DNA of 64,000 nucleotides from Acidobacteriota bacterium. GTDB taxonomy: Bacteria; Acidobacteriota; Blastocatellia; Pyrinomonadales; Pyrinomonadaceae. The notes below the pieces were generated by a model. The model was given only the letters and a program-made list of their open reading frames with translations. It was not told the DNA's origin and did no database searches. The translations under genes and the position numbers were made by a program. Of this stretch, positions 45,196 to 53,580 are shown in pieces. Numbering within the stretch: position 1 is the first letter of the stretch; the number at the start of each line of letters is the position of its first letter. The stretch covers positions 1,302,001 to 1,366,000 of the forward strand of contig JADJOS010000001.1 of assembly GCA_016713675.1 (NCBI GenBank), read 5' to 3'.

Positions 45196-45987
45196 ATGAA
45201 AACTCAAAAAGAACTCGCGTTCCTTCGCGACCTCTACATCGAAGACGCTTGGACGAACCGCTTTACCGAACACGTCGATAAGCATATCAAGCTCAATGGG
45301 GCCGAAAACCTTCTCTATCTGAACGCCGGAACCGGCAGCCACGCCTTTGCGATCGCCGAAAGGCACGGCGACAAGACAGACGTGTTTGCAGCGTGTGAGA
45401 ACGAAGATCTACTCTCGATCGCCCGTGACAAGGCTGCGGCTATTAATTCAAACGTAGATTTTTCGACGATCAGATTTGAAGACGATGCGTTTGACGCGGT
45501 GCTTGCCGACGCTACATTTGTCCGCCCCGCAGAGCTTGCCGATTTTATCGACGATGCAGTTCGGGTTGCCAAAAATGGCGCGGATGTGGCTTTCTTTTTG
45601 CCAGCCGCGGGCAGTTATGGCGAAGTATTTTCCGTGATCTGGGAGGTACTTTTTAACGAGGAAATGACGGAGGACAATGCCGCCGTTGAACGCCTAGTCG
45701 CCGCGATCCCGACAATTTCGCGCGTCGAGGAGATCGCCGAACGTTCCGGCCTTGTAAACATCAAGACCGAAACGGCCGTCGAGATATTTGAATACGAAAA
45801 TGGAGCTGAGTTTGTGGCGTCGCCGCTGGTAGAAGATTTCCTGATGCCGATCTGGCTTGAATCAATGAATGAAGAAGACCTCGCCCGCATTACGACCAAA
45901 ATTCCCCAGCTAATAGACTCCGAAGAAGGCGACCTGACCTTCCGGTTCACGGTGAAAGCAACACTGGTGACAGGCGAGAAAAGCTAG
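45196..45987 (+). CDS. SAM-dependent methyltransferase-like protein
   Basis: 263 residues from ATG 45196 (ATG 45193 is adjacent and equally possible; AAAAGG precedes both). The Rossmann motif is LLYLNAGTGSHAFAIAE, then acidic CENEDLLS, then FEDDAFDAVLADATFVRP and FFLPAAGSYGEVFSV. The glycine motif (NAGTGSHA) departs from the usual DxGCGxG, so SAM binding is likely but not certain. The Glu/Asp-rich C-terminal half has no known domain. It shares four bases with tatA. Confidence 0.75.
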   Translation: MKTQKELAFLRDLYIEDAWTNRFTEHVDKHIKLNGAENLLYLNAGTGSHAFAIAERHGDKTDVFAACENEDLLSIARDKAAAINSNVDFSTIRFEDDAFDAVLADATFVRPAELADFIDDAVRVAKNGADVAFFLPAAGSYGEVFSVIWEVLFNEEMTEDNAAVERLVAAIPTISRVEEIAERSGLVNIKTETAVEIFEYENGAEFVASPLVEDFLMPIWLESMNEEDLARITTKIPQLIDSEEGDLTFRFTVKATLVTGEKS

Positions 45988-46247
45988 CTAGCCTGTTTTA
46001 CTTCGCCCCGACGACGCATTTCTTCCGCGAGAGCTTCGTCGCTCAGCTGGTTGATCTGCGGAGCAGGCGGGTTTGCGTTGATCTTTTGGGCCTCTGCCTT
46101 TTCTTCTTCCTCAGCCTCTCGCATTCCTTCTTTGAATGCCTTACGCGTCGCACCGAGCGACTTTGCTAGTTGCGGCAAACGCGTCGCGCCAAACAGTAAG
46201 AACAAAACCGCCACGATTAGTATAATTTCTGTTGTTCCGAAGTTCAT
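45984..46247 (-). CDS. tatA: twin-arginine translocase subunit TatA/TatE
   Basis: 87 residues. One N-terminal helix (TEIILIVAVLFLLFG), the hinge FGATRLPQLAKSLG and an amphipathic, Glu/Lys-rich helix define TatA. It forms the size-adjusting pore that exports folded proteins with tatC, which is not in this window. A Pro/Ala tail follows. The gene stands alone and converges with the methyltransferase gene. Confidence 0.94.
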   Translation of the reverse strand: MNFGTTEIILIVAVLFLLFGATRLPQLAKSLGATRKAFKEGMREAEEEEKAEAQKINANPPAPQINQLSDEALAEEMRRRGEVKQAS

Positions 46248-46350
46248 ATTATTATTCCTGCGTATTTGGACGCGTGCTTGACCAAATTGGCCGCTGAATT
46301 TTATAGCCGATTCACATCATACCGTTAATTTGCTTGAGATTCACGCAAAA

Positions 46351-47304
46351 TTATTGATGCCGCGACTTAAAGCGGTCCATCGCATCGACCAATGCGGACG
46401 AAATACCCTTCTCCGAGATCGAATGGCCCGAGTCCGGGATAACGATAAATTCAGCCTCGGGAAACGCCTTATGCAGTTCCCAAGCCGAAGTGATAGGACA
46501 GACGACATCATACCTACCTTGGACGATCACCGTCGGAATATCGCGGATCTTGCCGACGTTTTCGATCAGGTAATTATCGGTCGGGAAGAAAGAGTTGTTA
46601 GTAAAATAATGGCACTCGATCCGAGCCAGGCTCAGGGCTTCATGCTCACCTTCCCAATGTTCCATCAGGTCTTTGTCCGGATACAGCTTTGACGTCGAAC
46701 CTTCCCACACGCTCCATGCACGCGCTGCCGAAATGCGGGTTTTCTCGTCATCGCTCGTGAGGCGTTTGTGATAGGCAGAGAGGAAATCGCCGCGTTCCGA
46801 CTCAGGGATCTCATCGCGGTAGCGTTCCCAAAAATCCGGAAATATCTCAGACGCCCCATATTGATAAAACCACTCGATCTCTTTTTTACGGGTCAAAAAT
46901 ATCCCGCGAAGCACAAGACCCAAACACCGGTCCGGATGGGTCTCGGCATAAGCTAGGCTCAGCGTGGATCCCCAAGATCCGCCGAAGACGCACCATTTGT
47001 CCACGCCGAATTTTTCACGCAATGATTCGATATCCTTGATCAGGTCCCACGTCGTATTCTCACGTAGTTCGGCGTGCGGCGTGGAGCGGCCCGATCCGCG
47101 TTGGTCGAACAAGATCACCTGATAAAACTCAGGATCAAAGAACTGCCGGTAAAGCGGCACGAGGCCGCCGCCCGGCCCGCCGTGCAAAAACACGACCGGT
47201 ACACCACTCGGATTGCCGACGCGTTCGTAATAGATCGTGTGGATGTCCGACACGATATACATTCCGGTGTCAAAAGGTTCAATTTCAGGGTAGAGACTTG
47301 CCAT
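46351..47304 (-). CDS. pip: prolyl iminopeptidase
   Basis: 317 residues from ATG 47304 (MASLYPEIEPFDTG); the upstream ATG at 47367 has no matching conserved sequence. An alpha/beta-hydrolase of peptidase family S33 that removes N-terminal proline. Family motifs are FLHGGPGGG (oxyanion), DQRGSGRSTPH, the nucleophile GGSWGSTLSL, the acidic VQGRYDVVCP and the catalytic His in DSGHSISE. All are present. It is cytosolic. Confidence 0.94.
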   Translation of the reverse strand: MASLYPEIEPFDTGMYIVSDIHTIYYERVGNPSGVPVVFLHGGPGGGLVPLYRQFFDPEFYQVILFDQRGSGRSTPHAELRENTTWDLIKDIESLREKFGVDKWCVFGGSWGSTLSLAYAETHPDRCLGLVLRGIFLTRKKEIEWFYQYGASEIFPDFWERYRDEIPESERGDFLSAYHKRLTSDDEKTRISAARAWSVWEGSTSKLYPDKDLMEHWEGEHEALSLARIECHYFTNNSFFPTDNYLIENVGKIRDIPTVIVQGRYDVVCPITSAWELHKAFPEAEFIVIPDSGHSISEKGISSALVDAMDRFKSRHQ

Positions 47305-47404
47305 AACGATAATAATACGCGAATCCGCGTCGTTGCAGAAGCCCGGACGTCGGTATGGGCGTATCAATTAACTCAGATAAAGCGACCTTTGTACGCACAA
47401 AGTT

Positions 47405-49300
47405 CTAAGGTAGAAAATTATCATACCAAAGCTGAAAAACGAGCAGCGTCCACAGCTGTTTGTGATGCGAGGCCCGACCTGACTCGTGCTCGCGGATCAG
47501 CATTTGAACGTATTCCGACCTGAACAGTCCTTGCTCACGCAATCTTTCCAGCGACAGCAAATCGTGCATCAGCGGATTAAGCCGGCCCTTGAGCCATTCG
47601 GCAATGGGAATGCCAAACCCTTTCTTGGGACGATGCAGAATCGTTTGAGGCAATAGACCATCGACCGCTTTCTTCAGAATATACTTGCCGTTGCTGCCTT
47701 TAAGTTTATATTCGATCGGCAAGGCCGCGGCAAATTGTACGACCCGCGGATCGAGGAATGGTGCCCGCGTCTCGAGTGAAACTGCCATCGCAGCACGATC
47801 GACCTTGGTCAAAATGTCCTCGGCCATGTAGTAATTCATGTCGAGAAACTGCATCTGCTCGATCTCGTCGGCCGCATCGCAAAGTCCCAGCATTTCACGC
47901 GGCCCGCGATAAATGTCGCCGTCGGACGCGCTAAGTATTTCCGGTGTAAGCAGCTGCAATTGTTCATCTGTCGAAAACGAACCGAACCAAGAATGATGCC
48001 TCTCGACCGCCTCCAGATTAGCCGCCCGTACAAAGCGTTTCGCCTTGTAATCGAACGACATATTCTCGGTCGAGACCGGGAGGGCTCGCACCGTGGGCTC
48101 AATAACAGCTGTGCGCAAAAACTTCGGGATCGACCGGTAAGTCTTCGCCACCTTATGTGCGTAATACATCGGATAGCCCGCAAATATTTCATCGCCGCCG
48201 TCCCCGCCAAGGGCGACCGTGACGTGTTTTCGGACGAACTGTGCGAGCAAAAATGTCGGTATCAGCGAACCATCGGACATCGGTTCGTCGAGCCAGGTTC
48301 CGATCTCGGTGATCAGATCTCCAGCGGTTGTCGCGCTTAATTGTTCCTCATAATGTTCGGTATTTAGGTGTTTTGCGACCTGTCGTGCGTACTTGGTCTC
48401 GTCAAACGAATCTTCCTCAAAACCGATCGAAAATGTCTTAACCCGCTCGGTCGCGTGATGCACCGCGAATGCCGCAACTGTCGACGAATCAATGCCGCCT
48501 GAGAGCAAAATCCCAAGCGGAACATCAGCCACAAGGCGCATTCTGACAGCATCGGAGAGCAGATCTTTGAGGTCGGATGCGGCGGCATCGATCGTCGGTT
48601 TCGTCGCAGGCTTTTCGAACGTCTGATTCCAATAACGTCGGATCTTCAACTCGCCATTCTCAACGGTCATCATATGCGCGGCCGGGAGTTTTGAGATGCC
48701 TTTGTAGATCGAATGCGGGGCCGGAACGTAGTCGTATGAGAGATATTGCCGTAGTGCGTCGAGGTTCAATTCCGGATTGACCGACGGATGCGCTAGGATC
48801 GCTTTTGGTTCGGAGGCGTAGATCAATTTGCCGTCAAAAACGCCGTAGTAAAGAGGCTTTTCGCCAAATCGGTCGCGCGCGATGATGAGCTTTTTTCGCC
48901 GGGTGTCCCAAAGCGAGAACGCGTACATTCCGTTCAGATGATCGACCAGATCTTCGCGGTACTCGTCGTATAGATGCGGCAGAATCTCGGTGTCCGACCT
49001 AGTTGTGAATTTGTGGCCTTTCTTTTCAAGTTCATCGCGTACTTCGCGATAGTTGTAAAGCTCGCCGTTCATCATCACGACAACCGACTTGTCCTCGTTA
49101 AAGACAGGCTGGTCGCCCGTTTCGAGATCTATCACCGATAGCCGCCGCATTCCCAATGCAACCGTGTCGTCCAACCACGAACCCTCAGAATTCGGCCCGC
49201 GATGAACGATCCTGTCACACATTGAGTGAAGTACATCCTCGCGAACTTCCGTCGAGTTGTTAGATTGTTTCAGGTTGATCCAACCCGCAATTCCGCACAT
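47405..49300 (-). CDS. asnB: glutamine-hydrolysing asparagine synthase
   Basis: 631 residues. The N-terminal Cys2 (MCGIAGW) is the glutaminase nucleophile, with NGELYNYRE and RSDTEILPHLY. The synthetase domain carries the ATP loop LLSGGIDSSTVAAFAV, and later GGDGGDEIFAGYP and KVDRAAMAVSLETRAPFLD. AsnB paralogues of this length are frequent in exopolysaccharide clusters, where they may amidate sugar acids; ordinary asparagine synthesis is equally compatible. It is followed by a palindromic element at 49313. Confidence 0.95.
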   Translation of the reverse strand: MCGIAGWINLKQSNNSTEVREDVLHSMCDRIVHRGPNSEGSWLDDTVALGMRRLSVIDLETGDQPVFNEDKSVVVMMNGELYNYREVRDELEKKGHKFTTRSDTEILPHLYDEYREDLVDHLNGMYAFSLWDTRRKKLIIARDRFGEKPLYYGVFDGKLIYASEPKAILAHPSVNPELNLDALRQYLSYDYVPAPHSIYKGISKLPAAHMMTVENGELKIRRYWNQTFEKPATKPTIDAAASDLKDLLSDAVRMRLVADVPLGILLSGGIDSSTVAAFAVHHATERVKTFSIGFEEDSFDETKYARQVAKHLNTEHYEEQLSATTAGDLITEIGTWLDEPMSDGSLIPTFLLAQFVRKHVTVALGGDGGDEIFAGYPMYYAHKVAKTYRSIPKFLRTAVIEPTVRALPVSTENMSFDYKAKRFVRAANLEAVERHHSWFGSFSTDEQLQLLTPEILSASDGDIYRGPREMLGLCDAADEIEQMQFLDMNYYMAEDILTKVDRAAMAVSLETRAPFLDPRVVQFAAALPIEYKLKGSNGKYILKKAVDGLLPQTILHRPKKGFGIPIAEWLKGRLNPLMHDLLSLERLREQGLFRSEYVQMLIREHESGRASHHKQLWTLLVFQLWYDNFLP

Positions 49301-49312
49301 ATAAAAACAATT

Positions 49313-49387
49313 AACCGCTGATAAACGCAGATGGACACAGATATGAGAACCAACAAGATCTGTGTTAATCTGCGTTCATCTGCGGTT
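49313..49387. repeat. palindromic intergenic element (CGCAGATGGACACAGAT type)
   Basis: Left arm AACCGCTGATAAACGCAG and onward (49313-49342) and the inverted right arm (49358-49387) agree at 26 of 30 positions around a 15-base loop. The right arm's inner end supplies the TGA stop of the GT2 gene at 49387. Confidence 0.8.
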
Positions 49388-50358
49388 CAATTCTTAAATC
49401 CGATCCGTTCTCGCACAGCATATATCGCCTTGTCCTGGGACTCATGATAGGTTCGAACGAGCAGTTCGGCGAGCAGGCCCATCAGGAAGAATTGAACTGA
49501 GATGGCGAGCATCACGACGGCAATGACCGGCAACGGCGTGAGTATGAATGAGACGGCGTACGCGAGTTTCAGCACGATCGCCCAGACACCGGCAATTAGC
49601 GAGATTAGGAATGCGATCATCCCGAAACCACCAAAAACATAAAGCGGTTTAGTATGGTATTCGGCCATGAATTTGATCGTGATCAGGTCGAACACGACCT
49701 TGATAGTTCTCGAAATTCCGTATTTCGATTTGCCCATCGTGCGGGCGTGATGATCGACCGGTATCTCTGTAACGCGGGCACCGGCCCAGGCGGCGTAGAT
49801 CGGGATAAAGCGGTGCATCTCGCCATAGAGCCTCACGTCCTGGATCACATCGCGGCGATACGCCTTGAGCGAGCAGCCATAATCGTGCAGGTGAACGCCG
49901 CCGATCCACGAGATGATGCGGTTAGCTATCTGCGAAGGTATTTTCCTTGAAATTAATTTGTCCTGCCGGTTCTTTCGCCAGCCGGAGACGACATCGTAGC
50001 CTTCGTCCAGTTTGTCGAGCAAGCGTTTAATGTCAGCTGGATCGTTCTGTAGATCGGCGTCCATCGGTATCAAGATGTCGCCCTTGGCAGCGTCGATCCC
50101 CGCTGACATTGCCGCCGTCTGACCGTAATTTCGCCGCAGCGAGATCACGCGAACCCGCTCGTCCGCCGCTGCGATCTCCTTTAATATCATAAGGCTGGTG
50201 TCCGTCGACCCGTCATCAACAAATATAATCTCCGCCGTCCGCCCAAGCGCGTCCAATGCCGCCGAGATCTTTGCGTGCATCGGGCGAAGGTTTTCCTCCT
50301 CATCAAGAACAGGAAGAAACAGTGAAAGATCCGGATTGACGTTTTCTGGTTGATTCAT
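49387..50358 (-). CDS. GT2 polyprenyl-phosphate glycosyltransferase-type (DPMS/GtrB-like)
   Basis: 323 residues. The GT-A domain has SLFLPVLDEEENLRPM, IIFVDDGSTD, RNYGQTAAMSAGIDAAKGD and the metal site MDADLQNDP, then HARTMGKSKYG. Two C-terminal helices (FGGFGMIAFLISLIAGVWAI and PLPVIAVVMLAISVQFFLMG) anchor it. Enzymes of this kind load a sugar from UDP or GDP onto undecaprenyl phosphate for delivery outside. The upstream methyltransferase gene is 15 bases away. Its stop codon lies inside a palindromic element. Confidence 0.94.
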   Translation of the reverse strand: MNQPENVNPDLSLFLPVLDEEENLRPMHAKISAALDALGRTAEIIFVDDGSTDTSLMILKEIAAADERVRVISLRRNYGQTAAMSAGIDAAKGDILIPMDADLQNDPADIKRLLDKLDEGYDVVSGWRKNRQDKLISRKIPSQIANRIISWIGGVHLHDYGCSLKAYRRDVIQDVRLYGEMHRFIPIYAAWAGARVTEIPVDHHARTMGKSKYGISRTIKVVFDLITIKFMAEYHTKPLYVFGGFGMIAFLISLIAGVWAIVLKLAYAVSFILTPLPVIAVVMLAISVQFFLMGLLAELLVRTYHESQDKAIYAVRERIGFKN

Positions 50359-50373
50359 CTAAAAGAGCTAATT

Positions 50374-51201
50374 CTAACAGGTTGGACAGAATAAAAGCCG
50401 ATCGAAGCTCATCATCATGGACATCCGGCGCATCCTGACACTACGTCTTTTTGCGACAACGACGATAGATACACCAAAGGGAAAGTTCAACTTTCGCAGC
50501 CAAAACCGTTCGGCGGCAAAGAGTTTGCCGAAAACGCCATTCAACGCCGAAACATTGATGTTATTCTCGGAGTTCGGTTTGAGGCCAGTCAGTTTCATAA
50601 GAACGCGACCGCCGAGGATCGGGGCGAAGAACGTCCAGTTGGCGAAAGTCGCACGCTCGATCGTGTAGCCCGCCTTTTCCAATCTTTCAACGATCTGCTT
50701 TTTCGTGTATCGGATGCGGTGATTCGAAATATCGTCCTGCACGCCCCATAGCCACATAAACGCTGGCACAAAGAAAAGTGAATAGCCGCCGCGTTTCGTC
50801 ACACGTAACATCTCCTTTAGTCCCGCTACGTCGTCATCCAAATGTTCGACCACATCAAGGGCCGTTGTCAGATCAAATGTCTCATCCACATACGGCAAGT
50901 TCTCAGCGAGCCCTTTCTGCACTTTCAAGCCCTTGAGCCGGCAAAATTCCAAGGCGTCATCCGATACATCCACTCCCTCGGCCTCGCCAAATTTCGATAA
51001 CATTTCAAGATTCGCTCCCGTTCCGCATCCCACATCCAAAATGCGGAGTGAGGAATTCGGGGAGCCAAGTTTCTGGGCAATTGGTGTGATAAAACTCTCA
51101 AGGATCGCGCGCCGGCCGACAAACCACCAATGCGAGACCTCGATCTCGTCCATGATAGCGTATGTATGCTGCTGCATTTCCTGTGGCAAAGTTGCATTCA
51201 T
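50374..51201 (-). CDS. class I SAM methyltransferase
   Basis: 275 residues. After a His/Glu-rich start (HTYAIMDEIEVSHWWFVGRR), the SAM motif is RILDVGCGTGANLEM, followed by EGVDVSDDALEFC and FDLTTALDVVEHLDDD. This is a Methyltransf_11/25 domain of the kind that modifies lipid-linked or small substrates. The end, from about 250, is Met/Arg rich and may be ragged. It probably shares a transcript with the polyprenyl-type GT2 gene, suggesting a glycolipid substrate. Confidence 0.88.
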   Translation of the reverse strand: MNATLPQEMQQHTYAIMDEIEVSHWWFVGRRAILESFITPIAQKLGSPNSSLRILDVGCGTGANLEMLSKFGEAEGVDVSDDALEFCRLKGLKVQKGLAENLPYVDETFDLTTALDVVEHLDDDVAGLKEMLRVTKRGGYSLFFVPAFMWLWGVQDDISNHRIRYTKKQIVERLEKAGYTIERATFANWTFFAPILGGRVLMKLTGLKPNSENNINVSALNGVFGKLFAAERFWLRKLNFPFGVSIVVVAKRRSVRMRRMSMMMSFDRLLFCPTC

Positions 51202-51210
51202 AAAAAGATC

Positions 51211-51852
51211 CTAAACCACTATCCCCATCATTTGACTTGCCGTTTTTCCGTGATTCCCGTCGAGTGCGAGGCCGTAGCTCTCTAACAGCCGCTGTTTGAT
51301 GCCGTCGTCACTGACTGCACATTCGCCGCCGTCGGCGGTGCAAAGGATCATCAGTTCGAGGCCTTCGTCAGTATATTCCGGCTTGCCGATGCAGAGCATG
51401 TAATCGCCGGCGGTTTTGTGAGCTTCCCATTCCATCTCATAGAGCGTTGGGTTAAATATGCCGATCGGGTTGTAATCGGCGTTCGAAAGGCTTTCCAGCG
51501 TCTGAGCAAAATCGTATGCGTGACGGCCTTCGTGGACAAATGTACCTTCGCAGCCGCGTTGGCCGCCGGTGTCGATCGTCTCTTCCGCGATCGATATGTA
51601 CACCTCACCGAGGGCCTCGCGAAGGTTCAGACGCTCCGTCATCAGCTTAAAATTGGTCCTTATCGGGCTGATCAGACCCGTTATCCCAGAGGCATTTATC
51701 TCGCCCACCGGCTGCACGCGCACCAACATGTTCGAAGCCATGAACTCGCTCATCATCAGCCGATGAAAATCATTCCCCTTCGCCAAGATCGTCGCAAAAG
51801 CATCCTCGACCGACTTGCGGTATCTGTTATCGATATCTTCATCAAACCTCAT
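51211..51852 (-). CDS. small HExxH putative metallopeptidase
   Basis: 213 residues from ATG 51852. The zinc motif is His107-Glu-Gly-Arg-His111 (FVHEGRHAYDF), and a second acidic cluster about 32 residues later (EMEWEAHKTAGDY, Glu141 or Glu143) is placed for the third zinc ligand of the gluzincin pattern. There is no signal peptide and no membrane helix, so the protein is cytosolic. I recognise no named family. It lies between two methyltransferase genes, but the functional link is unknown. Confidence 0.72.
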   Translation of the reverse strand: MRFDEDIDNRYRKSVEDAFATILAKGNDFHRLMMSEFMASNMLVRVQPVGEINASGITGLISPIRTNFKLMTERLNLREALGEVYISIAEETIDTGGQRGCEGTFVHEGRHAYDFAQTLESLSNADYNPIGIFNPTLYEMEWEAHKTAGDYMLCIGKPEYTDEGLELMILCTADGGECAVSDDGIKQRLLESYGLALDGNHGKTASQMMGIVV

Positions 51853-51861
51853 AAGGGTCTT

Positions 51862-51936
51862 CTGCCACAGATCTACACCGATAAGCACAGATCAAATCCG
51901 TTTTCACATTTCTATATCTGTGTTTTATCTGTCGTT
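51862..51936. repeat. degenerate palindromic element (CCACAGAT type)
   Basis: TGCCACAGATCTACACC followed by GATAAGCACAGAT, then on the right TATATCTGTGTTTTATCTGTCG. The arms share CACAGAT/ATCTGTG blocks but many positions differ. It fits between the HExxH gene and the next methyltransferase. Coordinates are approximate. Confidence 0.5.
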
Positions 51937-52930
51937 AATTTATTCTCCCGAATCCGCACCAGCTATTCTCATTATGCCAGATGATCGAAATGTCCTTCGC
52001 CTTTATTTCTTCCCACCATGACGCGAAATCGTTTTTTGAGATATAAAACGCCGTCGGAGCAACGAGGTGGTCGAATACGATATTGTGCTGCTCCCGCCAG
52101 CCGAAGGTGCCGAGGTGGTTGAGGTATTCGTTGTAAAACAGTTTGTTGGCGATCGGTTTTGAAATGGCGTTGAGCGGACGATAGAAGAGCTTTGTCGTCA
52201 GGAAAACGCTAAGCGTCGGCAGCTTTGATAGTTGATAGAGCAACGGTTGGCTGATCTGCGATGTAAATCCATTTCGCACCGGATCGACATAGTTCGTGAT
52301 CCACTCGTTGTTCTCCGCACCGTAGACCCAAGCCGAGATATGCCCGCCTTTTTTCACTTTTCCGGCAAGCGAAACGAAAGCCTTTTTTGGCTCCGGCGTG
52401 TGATGCAGCACTCCGACGCTGAATGCATAATCGAACACTTTCTTGAACGGTAATCTATAGATATCGCATTGAACGATATGTGCATTCGGCATTTCCCGCG
52501 TCATTGCAAATGCCGTTTCGACTCCGTCACCGAGATCGATACCAACAACTTCTGTTGCTCCCCACTCGGCAGCGAGCTTCGTGTGACGGCCCTTGCCGCA
52601 ACCGCCTTCAAGAATGACCTTGTTCTTGAAGAACTCGCGTGTTACGGGTTGCAGCCAGCCAAGAAACTGCTCGTTATACTTCGGGTCCTCCTGGGTAAAA
52701 TTGGTCCATTGCCAACCAAAATTCTCCGCCGTCGCGGCCTTGTCGTCCTCGATTTTCGCGAGATCGATAAATCGAGGCACCCCGCGAACGACCTTGTATT
52801 CGCGTGTGCATTTTTTACACGTCAGCACACCCTCGATTATCTCCCGACCATCATATTTGCTCGCATACGCGAGCAAAATATCACCGCCGCAGGTTGGGCA
52901 TGCCAAAATATCTAGTAATTTCTCTTTCAT
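51935..52930 (-). CDS. class I SAM methyltransferase with N-terminal Trm112-like zinc ribbon
   Basis: 331 residues from ATG 52930 (MKEKLLDILACPTCGGD); a GTG at 52945 is an alternative. Zinc-ribbon cysteines are CPTC and, after about 30 residues, CKKC. The SAM motif is VILEGGCGKGRHTKLA, followed by VVGIDLGDGV and DYAFSVGVLHHTPEPK. This is a frequent sugar or lipid methyltransferase design near polysaccharide genes. The element at 52941 lies just upstream. Confidence 0.87.
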   Translation of the reverse strand: MKEKLLDILACPTCGGDILLAYASKYDGREIIEGVLTCKKCTREYKVVRGVPRFIDLAKIEDDKAATAENFGWQWTNFTQEDPKYNEQFLGWLQPVTREFFKNKVILEGGCGKGRHTKLAAEWGATEVVGIDLGDGVETAFAMTREMPNAHIVQCDIYRLPFKKVFDYAFSVGVLHHTPEPKKAFVSLAGKVKKGGHISAWVYGAENNEWITNYVDPVRNGFTSQISQPLLYQLSKLPTLSVFLTTKLFYRPLNAISKPIANKLFYNEYLNHLGTFGWREQHNIVFDHLVAPTAFYISKNDFASWWEEIKAKDISIIWHNENSWCGFGRIN

Positions 52931-52940
52931 AGGAAGTTTG

Positions 52941-53008
52941 GCCACAAATTACACGAATGACACTACTAGGTCGAAATCAACCTTCGTGCTATTCGTATGA
53001 TTCGTGGC
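52941..53008. repeat. palindromic intergenic element (CCACRAATYAYACGAAT type)
   Basis: Left arm 52941-52963 begins GCCACAAATTACACGAAT, right arm 52986-53008 is its inverted copy at 18 of 23 positions. The right arm touches the stop codon of the next gene at 53008. Confidence 0.65.
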
Positions 53009-53463
53009 TAACTAACTCTTTTCTTAAATTCCTCGTATTCGGTAAACGGAAACGGTTGGCGCCAATTGAATTCAAATTCGTCCGTTTCGCGGTCGGCGTA
53101 TAGCTGGTCAAATGTCACGGCAAATGCCTCGCAAACGTTTTCAGCACTGTCCAAATGCGTGAAAACCAATTCGCGTTCGGCAAATGAGCGGTCGTCGGTC
53201 GGATACTGATAGATCTGCAAAAGCATCTTGTCGCCTTCGCGGACGAAACGAAAATCAAACTCCTCCGGATCGCGGTTCCATTTGAGCGAGCGTTCTCGCG
53301 GACCCGTCGAATCGCCCGAAAGCTCAGTCAATATCCGCATCAGCTCGGGCAAAGCCCCGGCGTGCGGAGCATGCGCGGTCGTCGTGTGAAACTCCGTCAC
53401 ACCATCGTCAAACCCGATCGACATCCATCCGCATTGCGGCGAGTTAAAGCTGACTTCAAGCAT
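53008..53463 (-). CDS. conserved-looking cytosolic protein of unknown function
   Basis: 151 residues, no signal peptide or membrane helix. It opens MLEVSFNSPQCGWMSIGF and is rich in acidic and aromatic residues (RDPEEFDFRFVREGDKMLLQIYQYPTDD, DEFEFNWRQPFPFTEYEEF). The composition suggests a compact alpha-beta domain. I recognise no family. It lies between two palindromic elements and has no obvious operon partner. Confidence 0.7.
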   Translation of the reverse strand: MLEVSFNSPQCGWMSIGFDDGVTEFHTTTAHAPHAGALPELMRILTELSGDSTGPRERSLKWNRDPEEFDFRFVREGDKMLLQIYQYPTDDRSFAERELVFTHLDSAENVCEAFAVTFDQLYADRETDEFEFNWRQPFPFTEYEEFKKRVS

Positions 53464-53466
53464 ACT

Positions 53467-53579
53467 AGTAAATAGTGAATCGTAATTAGCAATTAGTAAA
53501 GCGAACCAAGATCTATCGGCACGGCAACAATTGACCTGCTTCTATTTACTATTCACATTTCACGAATTACTATTCACTA
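53467..53579. repeat. long imperfect inverted repeat before thyA
   Basis: Left arm 53467-53500 (AGTAAATAGTGAATCG and on) and right arm 53545-53579 (ending ATTACTATTCACTA) are AT-rich inverted copies with several mismatches around a 44-base loop. It extends to one base before the GTG start of thyA, leaving no clear ribosome site there. Different in sequence from the CACAGAT elements. Confidence 0.6.
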
Positions 53580-53580
53580 A

